A stretch of 64,000 bases of DNA from Rhynchopus euleeides (Eukaryota > Euglenozoa > Diplonemea > Diplonemida > Diplonemidae): NCBI GenBank assembly GCA_963210315.1, contig OY723294.1:248001-312000 (forward strand), in the 5' to 3' direction. Positions 54,571 to 64,000 of the stretch are shown here, one piece after another (the first letter of the stretch is position 1; each line of letters begins with the position of its first letter). The position numbers were made by a program, and so were the translations under genes. The notes beneath the pieces are model-generated. The model was not told the DNA's origin. It worked only from the letters and a program-made list of their open reading frames with translations, and made no database searches.

Positions 54571-57314
54571 CTTATCTAGTTGCCTGGTTCTAAAGACCGA
54601 CCCACTCCGGATAGACGGTGATCCTGTGATGGGGAGGTTGTGTTTGTATCATGGCTGCGTTGCATGCATGTCGTGTTGGTGGCACAGCTCGCGACTACAA
54701 ATAACAAAACACGCCAAACCTGCCTGCGGGGCTGCTGAACTTTCATTAGACAGGAGTCACTTCATACTGGGGTGTCGCGCGATATCATTCTCGCGCTACG
54801 TTTTGTTTTCCTTTCTTGCTCTTTGCCAATGTACGATGTTTTTCCGGTGTTTGTGGAAAAAATCTGGGCACAGTAGTATTGCACTCCCTCTCCCTGGGCA
54901 TGTTCGGTGCTCTACAGCACCAAAGGCTGCTCAGGGCTTTGCTCACTCAACAGGGCCGTGGCGGTGCGAAACGGGTGAAGTGGCCACGGCTGGCAGATGC
55001 AAAGACATGGCGGGAACAGCTTCCCGAGGGCATCCAACCAAGTGGGAGATGAAACAACCACAGCCGTGTGACCATCCCACGAGCACTGCTTCGGCCGCCC
55101 TGTGTGTAACGCAAAAATAAAAACAACCAACTTTACATGTACCGCTTCGTTTTGATCTGTTCGTTTGTATTTTTCTTTTTGTTGCAGCAGCCCAAACCCC
55201 ATAGAAGGGCTGTGATCTGCACTGTCGTTTTGTTTGATTACATGCAACCCTCCAGCAGGTGCGAACTGCAAACCCCTCTCTCTCGAGCTCTCTCAAAGGG
55301 CCGGACCATTCCCGTGCATACCACCCGGAAGACGGGTCTGCAGTCCTATAGGCCAAGACCTCCCACGAGGTACGATGTCATCGAGATTGTGGGGCCACAA
55401 CCACCTCCTGCGAGCTTCACCATTTGTGAATTATTCTCGACAAGCATAGCCCTGAGTCGGAAGCTCCGTACTCTGGCTGATTGCATTTGATTGCGCCACC
55501 CTACTGCACGCCAATGACAATGTGTGATGCCATGCTGGCCATGCGGTGCCGCTTCTCGTTTCGTTTTATTATATTCTCCAAAGATGCCGGCAAGCAGGAA
55601 CTTTCAGAGGGGGTTCTCACACATCGGGCGACGCCTGAGGCAAGCTGAATGCCCTCCACAGCAACCCGGTTTGCTGCATCTGTGCCACTCGTTTTGGTCT
55701 GACTGTGATTCCGACTGGATCGGCACTGTCGGGGCGGGGCGGGGGGGACACGACAGCATTTACTTTGAGAAGGGGAACGGGGGGTAATTATGCATGAAAA
55801 ACCAAGGGAGCAGGGGAAGGGGCTGGAGAACACACGCTTTTGGAGAAGAGAGACAAAAACTCCGGTTCCGGTTGCAGGAAGGGCCCAGGCCAGAACGGGC
55901 CTGGGAGAGGGCGGCAGTGAAACCTCGGGGAGCGTTGCTGTGCGAGGGGGGGGGGGGGCGGGGAAGTTGTGGATTTCCTGCAACTTAGTTGCAGGAAGAC
56001 CACAGCCTACAACCCCCTCGCACACACAGTGAAAAAATAACAACGAGACAGTCATGGGGGAGGGAGGGAAGAAGCTCGGGCTGAAGGGCCTCGCCCTGTG
56101 TGAAATCGTGCATTTTTCTTCATATCAAAACCCAACCTAAGAACCTGGCGTAAGGAGATAATCAGGGGCATGTGTCAGGGACAGTGACGCCCCGTCTCCC
56201 CAAGGAAGACTTGACGATTCTTTGGGCGGTCGGCTTATTGATCTGCACTTTTCTGAACGAAGCTCACCGCGCCCTTTGATGTGACCGAAAACCCTACAGC
56301 CCTCGGAACTGTCTCAGAACCGACGTTTTCCCGTTTCGAAACAAAAAAAAGGCGAGGGGGGTCTTCGCTGGTCGTCAATCTTCGTCAGTTTTCAGCTAAT
56401 TCAACAGCAAATGCATCAAAATGCACTGACGATCACCCCGTAGCGAAGACTCCCGAGGACAAAAAAATAGCAACCGTGACGAGCCATCCGCCACCCTTTC
56501 TTTTTGAGTGAGGTAATGAGATGGCGATGGGATGAGATGGTGGAGGTGGGACACGAAAGGCTTGCCTGTGATCACCCATCTGCACATCAATCCCGCCAAC
56601 GCTATCCAACCGCCCACAGAAAGCTGGCTCCTGTTCCAGGTGGTAACACTGTTACCGGGTTCTAGGACATAGGCCTGGTAGAACCCGGTGATGACGAGCA
56701 CACAGGGCCAAGCTCTGCGGGGGCTGGAAAGAGAGTGGCAGAGATGGAAGGACCGATGCATGGCACAAACGTCTTCTCCTGCCCGTAGCCGCCAAGGGGA
56801 AAGGAGAGGGTTGCGAAGCTGGGGGGGGGGGGGGGGGCAAACAGCAAGAGGCAGGAGACAAATGAAGAAAAAAAGAGGGATCAGACGGGATCAGGGGTGA
56901 GGTGTATTCGCCCACCTCTGACTTTTTATGTTGGTGCATTTCCACCTATATTTCTGAGGGAAAACGCGGGGAGGAGAAGATGGCGAAGACAAAGCCATCC
57001 GTGAAGACCGCTAAACTGAAGGCTGGCACCGCCATGTTGTGGACCAACGACGGTCTGGCAATGATTCGAATGAAAGCGCTTTCCGGGAAACGTGGTGATC
57101 CTGAAATCGTTAGGAACTCCCCTCATTTGGCCTCTCTGCCACAATGAGAAGTCAGAATCACGTCTACGTAAAAATTACGAAACCCGGCCTTTTCAGGGAC
57201 CAACAAAGGGCTTTTATAATGAACCTCTGGAGGGGGACCTGTGCATGACGTGCAGCTGTCTCGGGCCGTTGATCAGGCAATACTCTGAGACAGGCTGCAC
57301 GCTGCCTTGGGCGC
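54571..57314. other. Spacer between the two Rh genes
   Basis: It has a G-run near 56820-56837, several A/T tracts and unsupported frames. A possible small plus-strand frame at 56980-57147 is listed separately. Confidence 0.5.
56980..57147 (+). CDS. Possible small basic protein
   Basis: The frame has 55 residues with a Lys-rich start (MAKTKPSVKTAKLKAGTAML) and a balanced composition, unlike the surrounding junk frames. A pyrimidine-rich AG (ATATTTCTGAG) lies about 20 nt upstream of the ATG, as in the minus-strand genes. Plus orientation within a minus-strand cluster and short length argue against it. No homology recognised. Confidence 0.18.
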   Translation: MAKTKPSVKTAKLKAGTAMLWTNDGLAMIRMKALSGKRGDPEIVRNSPHLASLPQ

Positions 57315-58706
57315 CTAGGCCTCCTTCTCAGGGAGCGTGTCCAGGGGCTCCTCAGCGTCGATCTCAAGGTCCTCCCCGGCCTCGTCGATCAGCTCCTCCC
57401 AGTAGCGTGCATCGTCGAAGGTCTCGAAGCGGTCGTCACCCGGGTTGGGGATGAAGCGCATCACGATGCCTGCGAGCATGCCGCCAGCAATGGCCAGCCC
57501 AATGGTGGTGAAGAGGGTGGCGGTCTGCATGGCACCCTGGTAGGATGCGCTGCGTGCGTTGCCTGTGCGGGCGGGGAAGATCAGCCCGACGTCGCTGCCG
57601 AAGACAGACTCGCCTGCCGCAGCCGCAGAGATGGCGCCCGAGATGCCACCGATGATTCCGGGAATGCCGTGCAGGTTGAGCACACCGCAAGTGTCGTGGA
57701 GCCCGGCCTTGGCGAGTGCGGGCTGGATCACCGTGTAGCCCACCACAGACACCATCCCGGCAATGGTACCGACCAGCAGGGCAGGCCACGCGTCCACCAC
57801 CAGGTCGCTGCTGCTGCCGACAGCCACGCCACCCGCCAGCGTGGCGTTCTGGATGTCCACCATCGAGAAGTAGCCGCCACGCATGATGTACGACATGAAG
57901 AAGGCAGAGGTGGTCGACGCGCTGATCGCCAGCACGGTGTTGATCACCACACGTGTGCGAGGGGAGCCCACAGCAAGTGCGCCGTTGAAGCTGGGCCAGA
58001 ACATGAACAGGAAGATGGTCCCGATCATGGCGAATGTGTCCGTCAGGCGCGACGACACGTTGTTCTTCTTCTTGTCGGACTCCTCAACCGCCTTGTTCCC
58101 CATGAACATAGCGCTGGCTGCCACCCCGAACACAGCCCCAAAGGTGTGGACGTACATCGACCCACCCATGTCCACCGCCTGGTACTCATACACACCGATC
58201 GACTCGTTCAGCCCGTACACGATGATCTCGATGATCCCCATCACCAGCAGCTGTGTGGGTCCCGCCTTCCCGAGCACAGCCCCGAAGGAGATCAGCACCG
58301 TTGCCGCCCCGAAGTCACCTGTAATCAGGTCAGTGGGCTGCAGCTTGATCTTGTCGAAGAAGGAGCCGTGGTTGAATGCGCGGTGCCAGAACCCCATGAC
58401 CAGGATCGTCCACATCAGCATTGCTGCTGCGATGTAGTAGTTGAACGCCACAGCGGTCATGCTGTACTTCCGCATGAAGGTCATCAGGAACCCGAAACCG
58501 ATGAACACCATCACGTGCACATCCTGGAAGAAGGGGTACAGCCGTGTCAGCGACAGGTCCAGTTCAGCCTGCGTCTGCCCGTTCCCTGCGGAGATCTGCG
58601 AATCGTCGCCGTACTCCACACACAGCCCGAACATCAGCACGATCACCACCTGGAACAGGAAGAACACCGTCGCCGTCACCGGCTCAATCTTTGCATGGTG
58701 CGCCAT
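57315..58706 (-). CDS. Rh-type ammonium/ammonia channel, copy 2
   Basis: The protein has 463 residues and is a divergent tandem paralogue of the gene at 53140-54570. The pore set is complete: D179 and H187 in QAVDMGGSMYVHTFGAVFGV, and H346 in LHDTCGVLNLHGIPGIIGGI, the latter closely matching the Rh signature. The end FETFDDARYWEELIDE is shared with copy 1. The external loop after span 1 (EYGDDSQISAGNGQTQAELD) differs and is longer. The acceptor CTCTTCAG is 13 nt before the ATG. Single exon. The two channels probably differ in regulation or location. Confidence 0.95.
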   Translation of the reverse strand: MAHHAKIEPVTATVFFLFQVVIVLMFGLCVEYGDDSQISAGNGQTQAELDLSLTRLYPFFQDVHVMVFIGFGFLMTFMRKYSMTAVAFNYYIAAAMLMWTILVMGFWHRAFNHGSFFDKIKLQPTDLITGDFGAATVLISFGAVLGKAGPTQLLVMGIIEIIVYGLNESIGVYEYQAVDMGGSMYVHTFGAVFGVAASAMFMGNKAVEESDKKKNNVSSRLTDTFAMIGTIFLFMFWPSFNGALAVGSPRTRVVINTVLAISASTTSAFFMSYIMRGGYFSMVDIQNATLAGGVAVGSSSDLVVDAWPALLVGTIAGMVSVVGYTVIQPALAKAGLHDTCGVLNLHGIPGIIGGISGAISAAAAGESVFGSDVGLIFPARTGNARSASYQGAMQTATLFTTIGLAIAGGMLAGIVMRFIPNPGDDRFETFDDARYWEELIDEAGEDLEIDAEEPLDTLPEKEA

Positions 58707-61575
58707 TTGAGTTGATACCTGAAGAGGGGATTCGTGCTGCTTCTACACATATTCACATATTATTGAGGCACACACGCACACAAGCAGCCCTTGCCATGAC
58801 CAAGACGCCGGCCAAAGGCTGACAGGAGGGGGTGTGCAGGGATTTGACGGCGGAGCTCTTTCCTGCCATGACACCCAGCCACGGGGACGAGGAATGTCCC
58901 CACTCTGACGTCATACCAGCATCACACTGCACGGTACGCATCCACAAGTCTTCGTTCCCTGGCCGCCAGGATCTGCTCACACAGTGGGAGTGCATCGGGG
59001 TTCCAGATCGGAATCAAGACCGGTCCCGCTGTTGAAACCCACCTGGCTTGCGGGTCGAACGAAATCAATGTGACCGCCGCGCTTGCTCTGCCCCGACTTC
59101 CTTTTTCCTTCATTTTTTTTGCCCACCCGCCTCCCTCCCTACGCGGATGCCTTCGAGCGCAACTGCCTCTGCCCTGGAAGACCACTAGACTCTAGTCCTG
59201 TCAAGTACAACTGCGCCATGCAGGGCCAGTGAAGCGAACGAAAGGATCACCGAGAAGCTTTTTATGCAGCACAACACCGAGCAACCCACACCACCCACGA
59301 CATGGTCAGCGCCCCCATGTGGGACGCATTCCCACTCCGTGCAGTGTGTCAATTGGCAGGCACGCGCGTGCGCGTGTGTGTGTTGACGGCAATCACCTCG
59401 CACTCCCCAGTATCCTTGCATTTCACCCCCCCTGACACTGTTCTTTTGCTGGAATCCAACAACAGAGGCGCATATAAATGACTTGCCAGACTCGGCTCAT
59501 CTGCACCACCCTTTCCTTCCCCCGATTTTTTTTGCAACCGATTTGATGGGGAGACGGTTGTACTGGGGTCTCCCGGCCCAACACCCAGCCTCATCAGTGA
59601 ACAAAAAGCACAGAGCTCAAAAAAGAAACGCACGCTCGATCCCCCCCCCTCCCACAAACAACACCCTGCCCCGCCTGTCGAGAAGGATAACGGGGCTCGT
59701 TGGCGGGGAGGTGTGGGCGTAGTGGGGGGGGAGAGAGAGAGGGGGGGGGGGTATTCTCTCTTTGCTCAAACAACGTTGCTGATAATGGCATGCACACTCG
59801 CTCCTCGCAGCAGCTGGAGCAGCGGCATAACCTCGCGCGCCTTGGTGTCTCGCAAAAAAAAAGACACTCTGTATCAAGAAGGTAAAAATGCGCTAAAAAA
59901 TGCACCGTTCTTCGGCACAGTCACGAAGACCTCCAACTTATCCATGATGGCATTCTTCGAGCGCAGGTCACATACAGTTGGGAGTGGTGGAGAGGTGGGC
60001 ATATGAAGTGGTTTCGCAGACACCCCATCCACAATCCGAAGGCCACCTGAGGGTGGAGTACCCTCCCTTTCTCGTCTGACAGCTTTTGGCATAAGCAGTG
60101 CAGCCACAACCCAGCAGGGGACGCAAGCTTCGCTGGAGCCCTTCTTGCTTGTGCTGCACCCTGAGATCATTTACCTCCCACTCAGACATAGAACCTTTGA
60201 CCCCCCCCCCCCCCCCCAGTGCTGTTCTGCCATGTGATATTCATCAGATTCATCAAGATTTTGGATGGCCACGCCTATACGCGCCGGTTGTTCCAAGAAT
60301 ACGGTGCATTTCTGCCGCGATTTCATTTTTATTCTGTTGTTTTGTTTTTGCTTTTGTTTTCTTTTGCGGTTCGACACATCACAAGCTGGGCTTGATCTGT
60401 CCCCAAATCGCCTCCCTGCAAGGCAAGATAAGGTCGCAATGCACTGCGAGGCCCAGGCCCCACCAAGAGGCTGGGCAGTACAGTGCATTCAGCATATCCT
60501 TATGCTTCGGGCCTACACGACCCTCCCCCCAACCTGGCTTATGCATGCGAGAGACAGGGCCAGGGCCAGGGATTTCTTCCTCTCTCTCTGTTTCCAATTC
60601 TGAGTAAAACGACGCGTTGAGTCACAAATCACACTAGTTTTTTTTGGGCACATCTTATTTCAAGAATCATACCGGGAGACAAGTCGGGCACACTGTGTTT
60701 TTTTTTTGGGGTGAATCGGGCGGGGACATTTTTTTTTGGAATTTCACCTGTTCTGAGGGGTGGGCGGGGGGCGACCTCCAGGGTTGGCCTTCGCTCGAGA
60801 AAACAAAACACAGCGAAGGGCCATACCCTACCCTCCCCTCCCCACCGCCCACACCTCTTGTAACGTTTTATTTTTTGATAAAAAAAAGGGATGATGGAAA
60901 GGAACATACCAGAACGCCCCCCTCCCTCCCTCGAACAATATGATGTGATCAGGAATAACTGCAACTGAGACAGTCCCCCGGGGGGGGAGGGGACGGGGGT
61001 TTGAGAGCACACCATCACCGGGGGGAGTCCTTTTCACTTGAATGTGCAGAGAACAGACTGCCCGCACGTACCGTCGACACGGAGTGAGCGGGGCCTCTTT
61101 TGTCCGACACATTGCGAAAAAGACTTCCCGCCATTTACGTTTTTTTCAGCATCGGATCGACGATCACAACAAAATCCCGCACGTTTTGTGATAAACTTTT
61201 TTTGGTAACTTTTTTTTGTGTGTGTTGCGTGCGTTGCGGCACCGGAAAAATAGGCACAGCAAGCATACACGCTTGGCCATTCAGGTTGGGCTGAAGGTCG
61301 GATGGGGGTGGGGATGAGATGGATTGCGTCTCCCCTTGTTTCATTTGTGGGGTGTGAGGAGGTGGTGGTGGTGTGCCACCGCAAACCACCACCCTCATCC
61401 CCCCCTCACCCGTTTCTAAGGCGTGTTTTGCCGGATGTCGAAGAAAAAAATCCAACACATTTCGAAGAAATCCGTTTTTGTCTCAACGGCATGAAAAAAC
61501 CCGGTGGCGCATGGAAAAATAACGAAGAACGACACCAGGCAGTGATCTCGCTGGGCTCGTGCCCAAAACTTTAAT
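58707..61575. other. Spacer upstream of Rh copy 2
   Basis: It contains G/C homopolymers (59740, 60203, 60980) and many T8/A8 tracts (59113, 59527, 60637, 60700, 60730, 61140, 61197). No gene is seen. Confidence 0.5.
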
Positions 61576-62038
61576 AGGTAGGGCAGCTGCCCTACCTGGT
61601 AAAGGGGGCAAAAAAAAATTCGCGCGCTTCGCGCGCGAACGTGAGCGCTCGGCTAGTGGATCATCTGTGTTTCTCGTACCTCAGGCGCTCGGCTGGTGGA
61701 CCATCCGTGTGTATCGTACCACAGGCGGTTCATGACATCCAGGAGCCAGCAGACCGCCTTCAGGGGGTCTGGGGGGCGGAGCCCCCCAGCCGCCGGAGGC
61801 CACGGTAGTGAACATATGTTCTCAGGCTGACATATCGTCCATGACATGTCAAGCACCGACCAAATTCGGTGGGTCATTGGGTCGATAGTCCGGAATAGCC
61901 TTGCTACCTGGGCCCCAGTGGGGCCCAGGGGGCGGGGGCAGATCAGAAATATATATATTCTTGGTAGGGCAGGCTGGTCAGGCCTGCCCTACCAAGGTTT
62001 CGGGCAGAAATTAAATAGGTAGGGCAGCTGCCCTACCT
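61576..62038. mobile_element. Small hairpin-rich dispersed element
   Basis: It is bracketed by two direct copies of the perfect 22-bp palindrome made of AGGTAGGGCAG and its complement (61576-61597 and 62017-62038). A third, looped version is at 61963-61993. Inside are a TTCGCGCG hairpin (61619-61640), two 40-bp tandem units starting GCGCTCGGCT (61645 and 61685), and an inverted copy of the GGCGGCTGGGGGGC repeat also found at 38711-38905. No coding frame. Confidence 0.6.
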
Positions 62039-63044
62039 GCCTGACCAGGCGCGAGATCGCTGACACCAGGCCTTTACCGGAGACTTTGCAAGAAGCCCAC
62101 CACGCAACCCCACGCAAAAAAGAGAGTGGCATGCGAAAAAAAACACTTGGTGATGCGTTCTTTGCTTGTGCGAAGACCGAACGCTGCAACAAGTCTTTTT
62201 TTTGCGAAAAACACGCCCCTTTTTGCCAGGAATAAAAGACAGATTGGGGGGGGGGGGTATAGGGGAAAGGTGAATGGATCGAGGAGAGAGAACAGAGAAC
62301 ACAGAGAAAAAAAAGATAGAGAGAAAAAACAGGCGGAGGTAGAGATGGGGGGGGGGAGAGGGGAGGTGGGGAGTGAAGACAGCCACACCCCGAGCAAAAA
62401 AGAAGGTGTGCCGCACGGGCACACCTTTTTTTGCCCCTCCCCACACCCACCCCCCCCCCCCCCACCTCCACCTCCACCTCCGTCCACGCACCCACACACG
62501 CCCCTCATCTCAGAAAGACATGTCATAATTCACTCACCGCTGGTAACAACTGGCGCCACACCACACCGCACTCCACCTATACAGGTATCTACGAGGGAGA
62601 GATGCACAAAGATCACCATATTTTTTTTGCCGAGAAAACGCGGGAAGGGTGTGAAGGGGCGGGGGGGGCGAGGTGGTGGTGGCCACCACCACCACCGCCT
62701 CAGCCACCACAACCAACCTCCCTGATCCCACAGTCCCCCCACCCCTTCCCCCTTCCCCCCACCGTCTTCCTCTGCGTCCGACGGGGGGGGGGGGGGGGGA
62801 GGGGGGGGAGAGAGGGGTGGCAAAAAAAATAAATCAGTGTCTACTGCACCTCACGATAAATCCAGCAAAGGGGGGGGGTGTTGTTGAGGGGAGAGAGTGC
62901 GTGCAACCGTTGAATCTGTTTTTACTCCGGGAAAATTTGGAGGGCGTATGGGGGAGAGAGAACAACCCCCAATTTTGTTTTCGCCGTCAATTTTTTACCG
63001 GATTTTTTATTGGGGCACGGCACACGACTCCCCCCCCCCCCCCC
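62039..63044. other. Spacer before the right-hand TIR element
   Basis: It contains G/C-runs (62238, 62450, 62783), A/T tracts and an 18-bp GGTGTGCC inverted repeat near 62404-62430. No gene is seen. Confidence 0.5.
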
Positions 63045-64000
63045 CCAGGCATACTTGTCCCCCCATATGGGGAACCCCCTAAATATGAGGAAAATATGGG
63101 GGGTCTCAAAACCCCGCCCCCATATGGGGAAAAAGGCTGAAAATATGGGGAAAACCCGGTAAAATATGGGGGAATATGGGGGAAATATGGGGCCCATATG
63201 GGGGGATATGGGGGTATTCGTGCTGCAACGGGAGAACACCAAACCACTCATGCACAGACACACACGAAGTGCGCGTCGAAACCGGCATCATGCCTTGTTG
63301 GGGATCCTCCAGGAGTCCGATCCTGGGGAGGTGCGCGCTCGTTCAGGTGTGGCCAGGTCTGCCCCCCTGGAAGATCCCCCAGGTGGGTCGCACCGACCTC
63401 CTGTTCCTCTCCTGCGCCGATACAGCGGCAGAGGAGGGCGAACGCTTCCCGGTTTGGCGGGGCACCGCGGTGACAGCCGCAGCGGTGGTGGACACATACG
63501 CACAGACACACATAGCGCGTTCAGGGTTAACAGCTCCTCACAACACACACTCTTGTGTTTTTAAGTCCTGTCCGGCACGTCACTCTCACACTCGCTGTCC
63601 TCCTCCTCTGGTGTGTTTGCGATTGCGAACTGCCCCCTGGGATCCTGAATTAGATAAGGGAATTCACAAGCAGTGCATTCTGGGGTGTCAGGCGCTTCCG
63701 CCACTTTTGACCGCTCCGAGCGCCGAAAAGTCGGAGTCGACGCTCGTCACCAGGCAGTGCTTGACATGTTCAAGCTGCATCTGCCTGGTGGAATGAGACC
63801 TGTGAAGGCCAGTACAAGGACTGGCTGCAGGACGCAACTGTTCTGCCACCAAAGACAGGACTACTGGACAGCATGCTCTGATGACCGCTACTCAGACTTG
63901 AAGAAAGTGGCGGTCGGCGCTCTCACAGCACCTTTTGTGGTCTGACTCGAGCACTTCAGCCGAGCGTTTCCTCTCTGCAGAAAGCGACGATGTGAGATGG
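63045..64000. mobile_element. TIR element (copy 2, inverted, cut by window end)
   Basis: It begins with CCAGGCATACTTGTCCCCCC and reads as the inverse of the right part of the 971-2184 element. It carries the same CATATGGGG cluster (63060-63215), then the interior as far as the sequence corresponding to about 1200 of copy 1. Small indels and substitutions between copies break all shared frames. Confidence 0.85.

Noticed and set aside
53119..54579. 486-codon plus-strand frame, and the similar one at 57669-58715
   Set aside because: Both are antisense to the Rh genes, His/Glu/Gln-rich, without domains.
1..64000. tRNA, rRNA, snRNA or spliced-leader RNA genes
   Set aside because: No box B-like GGTTCGANNCC, rRNA core or known leader sequence was found by eye; covariance searches would be needed to exclude them.

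Overview
This is nuclear DNA of a eukaryote, most likely a flagellated protist. The genes have short GT-AG introns with a GTATG donor, and the proteins are eukaryotic: eIF4A, a lipin, Rh-type ammonium channels and a ciliary LRRC51-like protein. The translation factor is EFL (the elongation-factor-like GTPase), not canonical EF-1alpha. All well-supported genes lie on the minus strand, and most have a pyrimidine-rich AG acceptor within about 40 nt of the ATG. Together this suggests polycistronic transcription with spliced-leader trans-splicing. EFL, one-way gene order, trans-splice-like acceptors and canonical cis-introns best fit a diplonemid (Euglenozoa); a dinoflagellate relative is the main alternative. 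No spliced-leader gene, rRNA or tRNA was found, so the assignment is inference.

Layout: 1-2200 holds a possible plus-strand two-exon gene and a complete 1.2-kb terminal-inverted-repeat (TIR) element; a second copy, inverted, begins at 63045 and runs off the right end. 2.5-21.3 kb carries (all minus) an LRRC51-like protein, a lipin phosphatidate phosphatase, a frameshifted membrane protein, a coiled-coil protein, a double zinc-ribbon protein, EFL with a foldback MITE in its intron, a membrane-anchored methyltransferase and a 2-oxoglutarate/Fe(II) oxygenase. 24.6-34.4 kb carries three eIF4A copies (24661-26325, 28621-30317, 32724-34399) with a secreted cysteine-repeat protein between the second and third. 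A short coiled-coil gene follows at 36.7-37.4 kb.

38370-47875 appears to be one 9.5-kb non-coding TIR-bounded composite element. It contains a nested TIR element, a 3.9-kb array of a 41-bp minisatellite with higher-order structure, and a second nested element in which a 31-bp satellite is arranged head-to-head and is enclosed by 10-bp-period TAAGTGAC arrays. After it come a Pro/Gln-rich coiled-coil gene (48632-49522) and two Rh-type ammonium channel genes (53140-54570 and 57315-58706). A small hairpin-rich dispersed element lies at 61576-62038.

Spacers are long (0.3-4.3 kb) and dominated by G or C homopolymers, AC/CT microsatellites and T- or A-tracts. The genes are mostly housekeeping (translation, lipid synthesis, nitrogen transport) and show no pathway clustering apart from the tandem eIF4A and Rh duplications.
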